64,000 nucleotides of DNA from Gnetum montanum (lineage: Eukaryota; Streptophyta; Gnetopsida; Gnetales; Gnetaceae), in the NCBI GenBank assembly GCA_015680685.1, contig MNCI01004329.1, positions 350,269 through 414,268 of the forward strand, read 5' to 3'. The number at the start of each line of letters is the position of its first letter. Position 1 is the stretch's first letter. Both the position numbers and the translations under genes were made by a program. The notes below the pieces were generated by a model. It saw only the letters and a list, made by a program, of their open reading frames with translations, made no database searches and was not told where the DNA came from. Below, piece by piece: positions 20,998-32,938 of the stretch.

Positions 20998-23834
20998 ATG
21001 GCATCAAAATCAAGGCATCCAAGGGAGGAAGGACCATCAAAACCTTAGGAGAAGCGACCTAGGACTGCAAGGGTATGGGGCACATGACCTTAGGAGCACG
21101 TAGAGGGCTCACATGTAATTGGCCCTCTCTGTGAAGAACCTGACATGGAATCTATTTGTTAAATTCCTAAAGAAGAGGTCCCCATAGAACAATCGCACGG
21201 GGATGAGATTTCGGCGAGAGTGCCATGGGTTAAGGTCACCTTGACCAGGGCCTACCTTGATGCTATCAAGCCAAAAGAGCTGCAACGAACAGTCCTTCAA
21301 GAATTAAAGTTCGAACCGTTCATAAAAAATGCACCAGAAGAAGTTAAAACTCAACTGCAAACTTCTCCCATGTGGCCAATCATCACATCCAGTGGTGAGT
21401 GGTATCTAGGGGAAACCTATCTCTTTTGGACAAATCAGCAACCAGGGTTGTGAGTAAGAATCAAAGACATCCATGTGTCTTACTCTGTAGAGGCAATCAT
21501 GTAAGCTCTTGGGTTACTTAAGATAGGGGCTGATGTGGTAGAAATTTTAAAATAAGCAGACCCTGAGGTGAAAGTAGAGTGGACCAGGTGATGCTATGGA
21601 GTAGATCGTAAGGAGTTTGGCACATTGACTACCGCAGAAAGAGTTTACTCCAAAATTTCATCTTACCACTTAAATCCAATAGTAAGACCTAGCAAAATCA
21701 CCACCTTCTTTGCTTGTGCATGTGCCGCTTTAAGCGAGAAATTTCCTATCAAACTTCCACAATTACTCTTCTTGGAAATTGAGAAATAGTTCATAGAAAA
21801 TGAACATGGAAGATGAGCTTTTCCCTTTCCTTGCCTGATCAGAAAATTTTGCAAATAAGTAGGGATAACATGATATGCCAACGACACACTTCGTCATGCT
21901 CTAATTACCTCATGGCATGAAATGATGAAAAATAAACACCTACCACAACAAGAATGGAAGAAGAGCAACCACCACCTCCACCATCTGCATAAGCAACAAG
22001 GTCAGACTTGCACACGGTCGTAGAGCACATACACGAGATCCAACAGTTGCTCTTGTGCCAATAGGAGCAACAGGCGGGAACCAACAGTGGTGGAGACCCT
22101 TTGGTGTATCACCCTACCTTGAGCCATCTAGAACAAGTGGCTCAATCTGTGAGCCTGCTAGAGAGGTCAGGGTCGATGCTTTCGGCTACGTGAACACAGG
22201 TGCCCACAAGAACAAACCCTACTACCCAAGAAGTAACAGTGTCACTGACTCAACAATTATTCCCAGAAATTTTAGGGAATGCTACTACTTTCTCGGTGTG
22301 CTTGGAGATGGGTGAAAGGGTAACTATCTTGGTAATGTAGCACCATGGACAAGAATTCATGGTAGAAGTGGTTGTCGATATGATTACCATGGTTCTTAAT
22401 GCACTTGTACTGAATGTACATGGGCTTAGAGATGTGCATATATCTACAGGTACTCAGAGTGATAGACTCAATGCAGCACAACATGAAGAATTGTTGGACC
22501 AATTGGTGAGAACCAGGCAACCGCTTCTAGATGTCTTCAACCTTCTGAACAACATCACTACAACCTAGTCGGAGCTGCTCTCGGTAAAGGGCAAGTGCCT
22601 CATCCTAGAGGGGAAATTGGAAGCAGCTCAAGCAGACAATCAATGCTTAGTTGCAGAAGTTGCCCAACCGAGGACCCAACTTGCCGATCCCGCTATGCTT
22701 AATCATGAAGTCATCAAAGATGAAGCTTTTCAACAGTTTCAAACCAAGCTTTAGAAGGTTGAGCATGAGCGAGAGTCAGCAATCTTCAACAAGTCCTTAG
22801 TGGAAGCCTGTTCTTATTATCTAAACAAAGACTTGGCAGAGGTTCGCCAGGAGAATGTTGGGTTGACCGTAGAAGTTCATTGCCTGTGCAATGTTGGCCT
22901 CAAAAATTAACAAATGAAGGATTTTATTCACCAATAGTAGAAGGAGCTGGCTAGGGTAAACATCGATGTGAGAAGATTGGCTACTGAAAATTGCAACCTA
23001 TTAATGGAGGAAGCTCGAGCTTTGCAGTAGAAGACAACCATTGAAATTGCCACTTGAAAGAATTAGGCCCTCAAGTTTGAATGAGTGAAAAATCACTACA
23101 TGGACCAAGTGGGCTTGCAAAAGGAAATTAACAAAAAATAAATCTAAGTTGCAAAGGCTAAGATGAATCAAGCCCTCCAACAGCTCAAGGAAGGAGGTGA
23201 GGTATGGAAACTCATCTTTGATGGATTAAATGTCTACAACTAAGCTAAGATTCATCTCAAGGAGATGCAGATTGAAGAAATGATAGAATATATAGAACTA
23301 GCCAACCTTCATTATGCAAACCTAGCCATGCTTACAGCTAGGAGGCTGTGATCAGACTTTGAGAAACAAGTGGCCACCTTGTATTCATTATACAAGGGTG
23401 AGTTCAAGGCGTATAAGGAGACAAGGCAAAAGCTGGAAACAACAAATGTGGAACTTGAAGTTCTTTGCACCCGCTTTAAAGGGCAACACTCTATTGTGGA
23501 GAACTTGCCCTGATGAATGGATGACTACCAGTGGCTACAAGCATCATTCCAAGCATTCGATATCGAACAAAAATAGTTTGCAGCCTAATTTGTCAATTTA
23601 AAGGAGCCCTTCCCTGCACTTCCATGTCCTTGGGATGTTCTTGTTCCGACACACATTGGCGCAGTCACTTGGATTGTGAATGACCCTAGAGGTAAAGAAG
23701 ACAAAATGAGGGCTCTGTTGGAGGCCTTCCAATTGCCTCCAGAAGTTACAATGGCCACAGAATAGCCACAACCACTACATGCACCTGAAGTTGGTGAGGG
23801 CCCATCAAAACCACCACCACTAAGAACTGTATGA
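20998..23834 (+). pseudogene. ORF3 of element 1 (transposon-protein domain plus coiled coil)
   Basis: Third gene of the element, dead through many stops. The start reads MASKSRHPREEGPSKP; the end reads PPPLRTV-stop at 23834. The first third includes LQTSPMWPIITSSGEWYLGE (about 21350) and a stretch matching the YFKI-TYH..FP-KGLN and LPFP.LI.KLC segments of the sister copies. This resembles the 'putative plant transposon protein' domain family (PF20167, from memory). The last two thirds are charged heptad-like coiled coil (for example 22600-23500). No membrane helix is seen, so it is not env-like. Role unknown. Confidence 0.7.
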
Positions 23835-24047
23835 CCCTCTTCAATAACTTCAACATCTCAGTGGGGTTGTTGTCAAGGTGTTCAATTTTTTTGTCCACGA
23901 ACACCATAGTTTTCTAATTTTTTCTATACACTCGGGCACTTGGTGTGTTGCTAGAATCAGTGGGTGTATTGAGATGTTTTGCTATGTGTGTCGCTAGTAA
24001 CCTCATACCTTCCAAATTATAACAAACTCAAGGATGATTTTTCACTT

Positions 24048-24060
24048 AGTCATGGGGGTA
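24048..24060 (+). promoter_or_regulatory. polypurine tract before 3' LTR of element 1
   Basis: GTCATGGGGGTA abuts the 3' LTR start at 24061. The same word (TGGGGGTA or its complement) adjoins the LTR in copies B and C. It would prime plus-strand DNA synthesis. Confidence 0.75.
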
Positions 24061-24941
24061 TGATGAAGCATCCAGTCCATTGCATCAATTAGGCTATGTC
24101 AACGAAGCCTCGTTAATGCGACTGCATCGACATGACCTCATCAATGCATCTTTTCAAGCGTTGACATGGCCTCGTCAATGCAAAGTCCATTTTCTGCTAT
24201 AAATATGCATGCACCCACTACATTTATGTCACATTTTGTTTAAGTTGTAGCGAAGCTCTTGCAGTTTGTTTTCGCAGGAGTTAGATTATTTTCCAAGTGC
24301 TCATAGACATAGTTTGAAGAGTGCACGACTCTTTATTCAAGCGTTAATGTACCTGAGCCCATTGGCGTGAATGGAAATAAAGATGAGCTTTTTGAACATT
24401 CCTTGCAACATTTGAACTAGATTACTTAAGCATTAATATTTTAATACTTTAATAATTTTCATGCTTATGTTACCACTTTATAGTCATAGTATGTTTTAGT
24501 AGTCCACGAGAACACATAAGCACGACCACCTTGAACATATGTCTGACACTTGGCAACCCAGTGACACTTAACGTCTGGCAACCCTGTAGTGATTAGGACA
24601 TGCTTGGGATATGCACAGAGGATGGGAACAACTGCTTATGCTAGGAGTAGTTGAGTGATAGAGTAGTGAAATCTTCAATTATCTAGTCCTTTACTCCCTA
24701 TATTAGAAGAATTAAATATTAAGAATAAAAGAAAACACATAAAAATCATATGCCTCAATCTCACTTAACCATCATTCTAGAATGTCACAAGTGAGGTTGA
24801 GAGGACAATGATCATTCTAACTAGTATTTTGATGGCTAGAATACTATGCGTAAGTGCTCGTAGTCTTCAGAATTTGACAAGATTGCGTGTGAACGCTTGT
24901 GATTCATATGGTTGGACGTAGGGGTACCTCATTGCTCATTA
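24061..24941 (+). repeat. 3' LTR of element 1
   Basis: The 881-bp LTR runs from TGATGAAGC to GCTCATTA (final CA mutated to TA). TATA is at 24197-24206. It carries a tandem duplication around 24543-24592 of the GACACTT..GGCAACCC segment that the 5' LTR lacks, so this arose after insertion or in one LTR only. Confidence 0.92.
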
Positions 24942-24946
24942 GAGCC

Positions 24947-27581
24947 AGTACATCCCATGGGCATGGCAACTACAAGAATATTTGATTAACTTTCACATAC
25001 CATGGCACAAATTGACATCATTCTTCTTCAAATTCTTTGGTTATCTTTCTAAGTTCTTGATAATCTATCATGCGACAAGCTAAGTTTTCTACGACATCTT
25101 TTTGGCCCTGATAGCTAACGTTGACAATCTCAAATTCTGATTTTTCCATGTGTAGCTTTTGTAGTGCATCCTTTCTGTTGGAAAACTCCTTCTCATAAAA
25201 AGCATACACGATTGCTACTTGTTGTTCTAGCGCATTTTTGGGCCTACTTGCTATTAACATGGATAAGTTAGCATAACAAAGATTAGTTAACCCCATGTAC
25301 TCTATAAGATCTTCGATCTATAGGTCTTTGTTCTTTGTTTTCACCTACTGGACATGAGTAAGGCTATCCAAGATTCATTACCAATCAAGATTCTGTGTAG
25401 AGATAGAATTGGTTTTGGCCTTTATTATTTGGATCTCCTTCTTGTTGATCTACTTCTACATGCCTACCTAAGCATGAAAATGTTCCTTAAGCCTCTTGTG
25501 TTTCTTAGCCTCGTTTTGCCATGCACTTATTTATATAGTAGATTTTTATCTTATCACGTGAACTTTTTCCATTGACAGGGTCCTATTTTTTCTGGCTAAG
25601 TAGCTCATATCTTGGTTGACCCTCATAAGTTGTTTTCTTAATTGATGGATGCTTTCTTCAAGAACATTTTTCTACTTTTCTACATTGGTCAACCTTGTGT
25701 TGGCTATAGTTAACTGGTTATTCTCTTCTTGCAAGGCAGCGAGTGCTTTGACATGGACATATGTTTAGGCTTATGTTACTGAAGCATTCCATATTGCCTT
25801 CTCCTTCCTTTTCATCTAATTTTTTTTTACCATCCAGCCTATTCACATGGTCATTTTTGAATTGTTCCAATTGGTATAGCACCATAAAGTGTGTAGGATC
25901 CCTTCTTTTAGTTCATAGGATGGTTAGCTCTTCTTGTAGCCTTTTGACTTCATTCTTAGCATGTTTTTCCCTAGTCTCTACCATGATCAACTTCCCCTTA
26001 GTGACTATTAATTCAAACTATACTATAGTGATATCGCCAGGGATATCAAAAAGATTTTGCATAAGTTGGCCTATCTATAGTAGTTTGTCAAGTATATTCT
26101 CATGTTCTATAAGATTCATTGAGGAGCTAGCTAACATTTGAGCATCTCTTACTCTTGAAAGATCTATTGGTGGTAAAAAAGGGATTTTAAATGACTCCTT
26201 AATGTGATCCATGATTACCTTAGCTACTCTTGCTGCGTCCTGATGCTGCATGATCACTACTTTGGCTCCTTCTCTAGTCTCAAGCATCGCTTGAAAAGAT
26301 GTAGTGTTCCCTAATATATGCTATGACCACTCATCCCCTCCTCCTAACTACAATGAGATTTGTCCACCGGCAGGGTCTGTGGAAAGAATGGATCTATTGG
26401 CATTGTCTATGACCTTGTAAAGATTAACTTCTTCATGTGTTCCCCAACTAATAGTTTTCACAATTTGTTGCAAATGGCTCATTGATGTCTTGTGATCTTG
26501 TAGTGGCGGCAGTGGAACTTGTTGTTGTTGCTATTACCCAATCTATTGTTGACTACTAGGCCTAGCCTATTGTTGTTGACCAATGGCTAGAATGGTACTA
26601 GTAAGTGTGGTGCCTACAGTTCCCTTGATGGCTACTAATTTTTCTACCTAACCTTTCTTCAAAGGCATTAGTTTGAGCATTTCTACATATGAAGCGTTTT
26701 GGACCCTCCTAGGGATGTCATTAGTGTACCCTAGGATTCTAGCTTGTCTACACAGCTTCCTAATAAGGTAAGGGAATGGAAGTGTCATCTTCCCTACCTT
26801 TTTTTTCTCAAACCGCCATTGAATCTTAAGGAAGTAGAGATGGGTGATGTTTGCATTGAACTTTCCCATCATGATAGCACTTCCTTTGGTTGCATATGTT
26901 GATATTCGATTAAGTCTTTTAGGAGGGAACAAGTGATATGTACCAATTTTGAAATATATTTTCTCCTTAGGGGTTAGTTGACTACAATCCTTGCCATCTT
27001 TGCCATATGACCATTACAACCACAGTTTTCTTACATCAATATCAGAACTAGTGGAGAGCTATGCCACCTTTGCCCCTTCATTGGACACTTTGAGGGCTTT
27101 GGCAATCACCTTCACTGAATATGATATTGAGACTCTCTCAATTTTGACCATTGCATTAGCCTACTAGTTGTGCCAAAATTGGTATGTCTCTCCTAAATAC
27201 CATTCCTCACCGCTTGGGAGTATGGGCCACAGTGGTGATGCTTGGAGTTGAGTATTCATTGTTTCTAGAGAAGATTCCATGAATGGGCCAAAATCTAGCT
27301 CTACGATCACCATGGACATGATTGTTTTCTCCTAGATGGCCTAGAGGAAATTTGGTAACAGCATAAGGTGCTATCCTCGTTCTAGTGCTTGTGGATCTTC
27401 TGCCTCTTTCTGGGCTAAGTGCTTTATGGTAGGAGTTTCTTAATGGATACAAAGATTAAGCCTCATGCTCTATATGTTCTACTTGTAGGGTTTGTTCCCT
27501 TGTTCAGCCTCTCCCACAACCTCTAAGTCTTTTACTCCTTGGTTGTGAAGGTCCTCCATCTGATCTTATCTTTGGGGCCAT
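24947..27581 (-). pseudogene. main part of ORF3, copy A
   Basis: Minus-strand gene starting MAPKIRSDGGPSQPRSKR at 27581. The conserved domain part includes LNRISTYATKGSAIMMGKFN and LPFPYLIRKLCRQARILGY (about 26700-26900). A Gln-rich hinge (about 26520-26580) and a coiled coil follow, including MGLTNLCYANLSMLI (25296) through KEFEEE. Stops and frameshifts break it. Its last 50 codons lie at 11507-11655, displaced by element 1. Confidence 0.75.
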
Positions 27582-28560
27582 ATGCAATTAATCAAGGGTT
27601 TGGAAATTATTTAAGTGTTTACATTGGTTCTTAATAGCTTTTTTCCTTATTCATACCTTTAGCTAGATTAAGTTCTTATCATATTATGATTACAAAGTTA
27701 GAAAATTTTTTAAAATGAATCCCTTGGGTGTTATACATAGAACCTTTCACTATCATTATTTTCGGTGCTTGTCTATGGCTTAAAGTAATTAGTGTGGTTT
27801 ATTAGGATTGTTAATTTTTTTTGCCTTTATTTGTTTTATTGATTATTAAGATTCTTATTATCATTTGAATTCACCCTTATGACACCTTCTAGGTGTTAGA
27901 AGTTTCTGACTCAAATTTCAACCTAGCGATATCGTGTACCCCTTTCCCTCTTGACTAAGTTGAGAGCTTTGGAATCAACAAGGTTTAAGAAGTTTGGAAA
28001 TCAGAGCTACGAGGGCAAAGTTATGGTTGATGAAAGTTAGTGTGCAAGAGCTCTCAGAAAAACAATTGAAAAAACTTATTTTGCTACAAATGAGGAAGTG
28101 AAAATTAACTAACTTCCCACACCTATATATACTATTTTTATATGAGTGATATTGTAGATCATATATCATAGATGCAACATTATAGGACCTCTAATATCAT
28201 AGCTATGATATCATCATTAAATATTTCAAATTTTTCTTCAATCTTTCAAGGAAAAAATGAGTAAAATGAAATGTCTAGAAGATATGAAGCATGTTTAGAG
28301 GATCCTAGGCCATTAATGATGTACAAGAATTTGGTGTGTAAAGTTCATGGGAAAGGAATCTCAAGCAACGAAAGTTTAGTAGATGGATAGGAGATGGGTT
28401 ATGAATTTTTGGTGTATGAACGGATGTATTGGATTGCAAAGGGAAGTAGTTATTGACATTTATTGTTTTGGAAGGCACAAGATGATGTGGAATTTCTTGC
28501 CAAATATGAAATACAAAAGTTATACAAGTGGGTCCTCCCCAAAGAAGGTTATATCCCTTA
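27582..28560 (-). other. spacer of copy A with intron-like and promoter-like parts
   Basis: On the minus strand, a GTATGA donor at 27656 and the ATG at 27581 bound a 75-bp intron-like segment; the acceptor reads CAT instead of CAG. Further upstream (28123-28225) a CTATATATAC TATA region is preceded by GATATCATAGCTATGATATT-type words that resemble those in this copy's own LTR. The spacer continues after the solo LTR at 29545. Confidence 0.5.
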
Positions 28561-29544
28561 GTACCTGATGAGACGCGGTTTGGGTCGGCCGCGATATCGC
28601 GTACGCGATATCACGTCCTTCCCTACGATATCGCATACGCGATATCGCAGTCAGCCGCCATGTCTATAAATAAGAGGCGGCTCTCCCTTGTTTGGGGATC
28701 CCAGTTTTAGTGTAGCGAAGCTCTGGCAGTTTGATCCCTCCAGAGTTAGATTTTTTTCCCGTGTCTGCCCGCAGTGTGGTGAATGTGATTGTACGGTGTC
28801 TTTATTCGAGTGTGCCGTACTTGGACACGCACATGACCGGCAATAAAGATCGAGATTACTTCATCATTGCAGCATTCACTTAGTTTATTTATTTGTTATT
28901 TATTTAATGTTATTTATTGCTTTCATAGCGCGGTGTGAGTACGACTTAACTACGAGCATCTACGGGTGTGTACGGCTAGTTAAGGAATCGGTTACTCATC
29001 GCGATTAGTCTCTCACCCTTAAACTCCTAGAAGCAGAACGAGTACGACTTGATTACGAGCATTTAAGTGTGACTGCTTGGTAGCCCAGTGGTGTAGCTAG
29101 GGGGATCTACGCTTGGTAACCCAGTGGCGTATTTGGGGTCTGCGCTTGGTAATCCCAGTGGCGTACCTAGGCCTATGCTTGGTAGTCCCAGTGGCAGTCG
29201 TGCACGAGGTCCAAGATGTGTACGGTTGATCAAGGAATCGTTTGCTCGTCGCACTTAGGCTAGATTAGACTCTCTTACCCTTTCCCTCTTAGCCTAGATT
29301 AGTTAACATTATTTTCCATTGCATCAGGAGTAGCGTTAGAATTAGAACACATCATACACCTCATCTAGACTAAACCATACGTGACATATGCAAAACTAGT
29401 CTAGATGGGAAGACAGCGAACTGCGACCTAAGGCTAACTATCTAGGTGCCACAACTAGTCCATTTGCGGAGTTCGACCGGATTGCGCATGCGACGCTCGT
29501 TTCGTATGGTTGAGTGTAGGGGTACCTCGCCACTCATCAGTACC
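28561..29544 (+). mobile_element. solo LTR with perfect 5-bp TSD
   Basis: A 974-bp LTR (28566-29539) runs from TGATGAGACGCGG to ACTCATCA and is flanked by GTACC at 28561-28565 and 29540-29544. U3 has two palindromes, GATATCGCGTACGCGATATC (28593-28612) and a near-palindrome (28626-28647), then TATA (28664-28673). Four diverged copies of a GCTTGGTA..CCCAGTGG unit lie at 29074-29195. No internal sequence is left, as after LTR-LTR recombination. It is inserted in the spacer of copy A. Confidence 0.93.
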
Positions 29545-30640
29545 TTTGCTTGACCATGCCTCAAAGTGTCCTTAGGCACTCAAGGAGTTGAATGTAACGC
29601 ATACTTGTCTAGCAAAATACACATGTTAGTATCACTAAGTTGGAAAAATTACACTTTATTACATAAAACCATAAGTTATGATTAATTATACAGTGAGGTG
29701 AGATGGTCAATAAAGAGGATTGTAGATCTTGGAACATGAGGTGTCTAACTTGAGGCATAATGAATTCCCTTGTTTTACTAGTGGTTAAAGTAATCATTAG
29801 CCTTTTCTATCCAAGATTCAAACCAAGTCCAAACCATGATCCAGTGGCATCACATTGCTTCACCTCTCAGATTCACAACCATAAGACTATTACTATTGCA
29901 AGGAGTATCATCACTTGGTGTTTTGTCAAAGGAATGAGTTTATTGATTGCACTTCTTATTATTTTTTTAAAAAATTCTGAGAAGTGACCTACCTTTAGGT
30001 ATGGGTAACATGTCCTTCCAGTGACATGGTAAGGTAGCACTTATTGTACTCTTACTCCCATTTTTCATTAGATCTACAAGAATATTTTTACAACCTTAGC
30101 AACATGATAAAGCATATAGTAGTGATCCAAGAGATTCCACAAATCCCCTTGATGTCACACCCTTCATATTCTCACTTGGTTCCTCACTTTTCTGTCTAGG
30201 CATAATGATCACAAGTTTATTGGTAGTTTTATTAGGAAAAAATATCATTATGGCCATGATAAGAACCTTTTATTGTCAGAATGGATGGACAGACGTTGTG
30301 GTCTCATTGTACAAATAATCCATTTCTTATGATTTGATAACATAGAGAAATCTTCACCTTATTGGTCTACATCTTGCATTATTTTTGGTGTGTTTTATTA
30401 ACAATAAAAAAATGTACAAAGAAAATGAAAACAAGGTATGAAAAATTGTAAAAAGTAGTAAAAACTGAAAAAGATGAAGAGAATGAAAAATGTTAAAAGA
30501 GTGAAAAATCTATAAAGAATTAAGAAATTATTAAGAAATTGAAAAGTATAATAGAATAGAAAAATGTATCAAGGAAGTAGAAAAGTAGAAAGAAAATGAA
30601 AATTTAGTATAGTACCTATGTGTCCAAATGGACACCCTCA
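29545..30640 (-). other. spacer of copy A, continued
   Basis: This aligns by eye with 59760-60780 of copy C and, inverted, with 36070-37190 of copy B. Shared words include ACACATGTTA, CATAAGTTATG and GTCCTCCCCAAAG. It ends in an A-rich stretch (30400-30610) that corresponds to the T-rich tract after pol. No coding sense is seen. Confidence 0.6.
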
Positions 30641-30719
30641 CAACTAGGATCAAGATTGGTTAATCAGAACAAAGAGCAGGATAGATAAGCAGTTAAATAG
30701 TTAATCATTAAACCTTTAT

Positions 30720-30964
30720 TTATGCACCTCACACTTAGGATAAAAATATACCAACAAAAATAAATATCATCAACCTTAACTGACATTTAACCATATGCAT
30801 AGATAGCATAAGTGTAAGTTAGGAAGATAATGATCACATGATCCCTTAATTCACAGTTTACAACCATGGGTAAACTTAGGAACTAAGTCTATAGAAGTCA
30901 ACCAAATCACTAGTGTATGCTTGTGATTCATATCGTTGGGCACAAGGTATACTCATTGCTCATC
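30720..30964 (+). repeat. diverged LTR end fragment
   Basis: About 245 bp ending GTTGGGCACAAGG..ACTCATTGCTCATCA matches the 3' end of the family's LTRs in forward orientation. No PBS follows and no start was found. Copy A therefore ends at a broken junction, not at its own 5' LTR. Confidence 0.55.
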
Positions 30965-32266
30965 AAAGTTGGATCAAGGATTCTAGGATGCATAGAGGCA
31001 AGGATTGACCATCTTCACTTAACCCCAAATGTAACCCAAACATCCAATTTTCATGGTATACATCAAGGTAAAGAGTAGACTAAGTTTAGAGTCTATCTTC
31101 CAACTATTCCAAACATCCAAAGCCAAAGTCTAGATGTTCCAATTGTGAATGTCCTAACCTCACTAGTGGATCTCCCAATAGAGTCTTGGGAATTATCAAG
31201 GTAGATGTCCCAGCTTGTCCAAAACATCTAGCCTAAAACCTAGCCTTCTCAAAGTGGATGTCCAAGCATCGAATGAAACATTTTAAGTAGTCATTAAAGG
31301 AAATAAAAAAAATTTATTTTTAGTCATTTTCCTAACTCTAGTTTGAAGTAGAAAACTTGCATAGTGTGAATACTATAAGGGAAAGCATCCCAATCTAATC
31401 CTCCAAGCAATCCAAGGGTAATCATTGGCATAACACATTAGATTGAGGTTCTTATTCTTAGCTAAGATTTTGTAACAATTGGAAGATTATTCCTATGAGC
31501 TACACCATAATTGATACATTTTTATCTCAAGGTTTTAATTGATTTGTTTTATCCATGCATGCATGTTGAATAGATCCACTGTTGATTTTTTATTATATCA
31601 TGTATTTAGATTTAATTTTATGATTGGTTGGTTCATTGCCCTAGTAGAGCTAGATTGGTGTAGAAATGATTTGAAAAATTATTTCTCTATATTCATTTAT
31701 GTTGTATTCATTGATAACTTTATGGAGTGTAGATTCTCACCATGGGGAGATTTACATTCAAACCATGAGGATTTTAAGTTTTTAACTTTTGCATCTACCC
31801 TTAGGAGTAAGTGATGTGTTTTGTAAGAACATCACAACTTGTAGGTTAATCTTGCAAAGTCTTAGAAGTCCTATAGGATACCAAGATTGTTAATCCTATG
31901 GGGAGTGTGTAGCATTCAAGGATCTACCACAGTGATAGTCTCAGCCATAGTTTTTAATTCAAGTGAATTTTAATGTGGTAAGCTTTATCATACACATTGA
32001 TGAGTTCATTCCAATATGCAATTAGTTTATATTTATAACAATTTCATTTGTAATTTTGATTTTGACTTATAACTCATTCTTCCCCCATCATCCCCTTTTG
32101 AGGTAACCGATCCACATAGGCTTCCATTGATTTTGATTATTCAGATTATCTATTTTAGATGTCCAAGCAGCAAGGAACTTAGAGTTTCCATGTGATTCTA
32201 AACTAATTGCTACAAAAGAGTTTTTGGTAACGTGCTTCAAATTTTATTCATTTTTCGTAGATGTGA
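30965..32266. other. no gene recognised
   Basis: AT-rich sequence. The first 300 bp repeat short words such as AGATGTCC and AACATC, a style also seen in the solo LTR at 51.2-52.1 kb, so it may be a very old LTR. The 91-codon frame at 31539-31814 has no family character. Confidence 0.4.
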
Positions 32267-32387
32267 CATATGTAAAATGAGTTGTTAGCCTAATGGTAAG
32301 GGTCTCGGCCTAGTAACCCTAGGTCACAAGTTTAATTCTACTATGTAGCATTAAGTTATAAATTTAAAAAAAACATGTAAAAGGAAT
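32267..32387 (+). mobile_element. tRNA-derived SINE candidate
   Basis: TTAGCCTAATGG (32285-32296) resembles a pol III A box, and AGGTCACAAGTTTAATTCTA (32321-32340) a B box, 33-43 bp apart as in tRNAs. A short A-rich tail (about 32361-32371) follows. The flanks ACATATGTAAAATGA and ACATGTAAAAGGA could be a diverged target duplication. The body is short, so it may be truncated. Confidence 0.45.
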
Positions 32388-32938
32388 TATAAAACTAGTC
32401 TAATAGATCTAATGGGTCTTAATGGATGGATGTAAATATTTTAGTTTTAGTAAATTCACTTATTAGTGCATTAAAAGTACTTTTTTCTAATATTCTAGTT
32501 TCTTGAGTCTGAATAGTAGTGAATGATGGTATAGGAAGTCTACGTAGAGGAATTAAAAATTAGTATCTCATTGCTCTTAGAAGTTTAACATAGTAGGGGA
32601 TGGCTGCTTCATGGTTGTAGCAATGTTAGATGTAGTTGTAGTTTAGGCATCTATACTGACTTTTAATAATTCTATGATAGCCAAATCTTTTACTCAAGCT
32701 TGTTCTTCAAGGATTCTTTTTGTTTCTTTGGCTACTAATAGTTTTGGGCAACAAAATTGTTGTTTGTCCTTAATGATGGAAACAGTATAGGAAGGAGAGA
32801 GTGTGTGATATCTAATTTCTTACTCCATAATTCCAATACCTTCTATCTATTTTAATTAATTATATAAGTTCTTTACATGGATCTAATTCAATGCAAAGCC
32901 TATTAATTGGCTTGTAGTACTTAAATTTCATATATTCT
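32388..32938. other. no recognisable feature
   Basis: AT-rich DNA up to the 5' LTR of copy B. Nothing identified. The last five bases before the LTR are ATTCT; no matching duplication is available because the 3' LTR is truncated. Confidence 0.5.

Larger units (their letters stand above)
11656..24946 (+). mobile_element. full-length Athila-type Ty3/gypsy element 1 with TSD
   Basis: The 13.28-kb element (11661-24941) is bounded by LTRs and by a perfect 5-bp target duplication, GAGCC, at 11656-11660 and 24942-24946. Internal order is PBS, gag, protease, RT, RNase H, integrase, a 2-kb spacer, ORF3 and polypurine tract. The tRNA-Asp type PBS and the GYSGYNQI motif in RT point to the Athila/Tat branch of Ty3/gypsy. 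Stop codons are frequent in every gene, mostly of the kind made by C-to-T or G-to-A change, so it is dead. It sits inside ORF3 of copy A, in the opposite orientation. Confidence 0.93.

Noticed and set aside
20998-23834. ORF3 as an envelope-like gene
   Set aside because: Athila elements often have an env-like gene here, but no signal peptide or membrane helix is visible in any of the four copies.
28566-28680. CRISPR-like look of repeated GATATCGC words
   Set aside because: There are only two near copies in an LTR promoter, without regular spacers; the sequence is plant nuclear DNA.
29765-29830. tRNA-like AGTGGTTAAAG and GATTCAAACC words in the spacer of copy A
   Set aside because: The boxes are in the wrong mutual orientation for one pol III promoter, and the equivalent place in copy C does not keep them.
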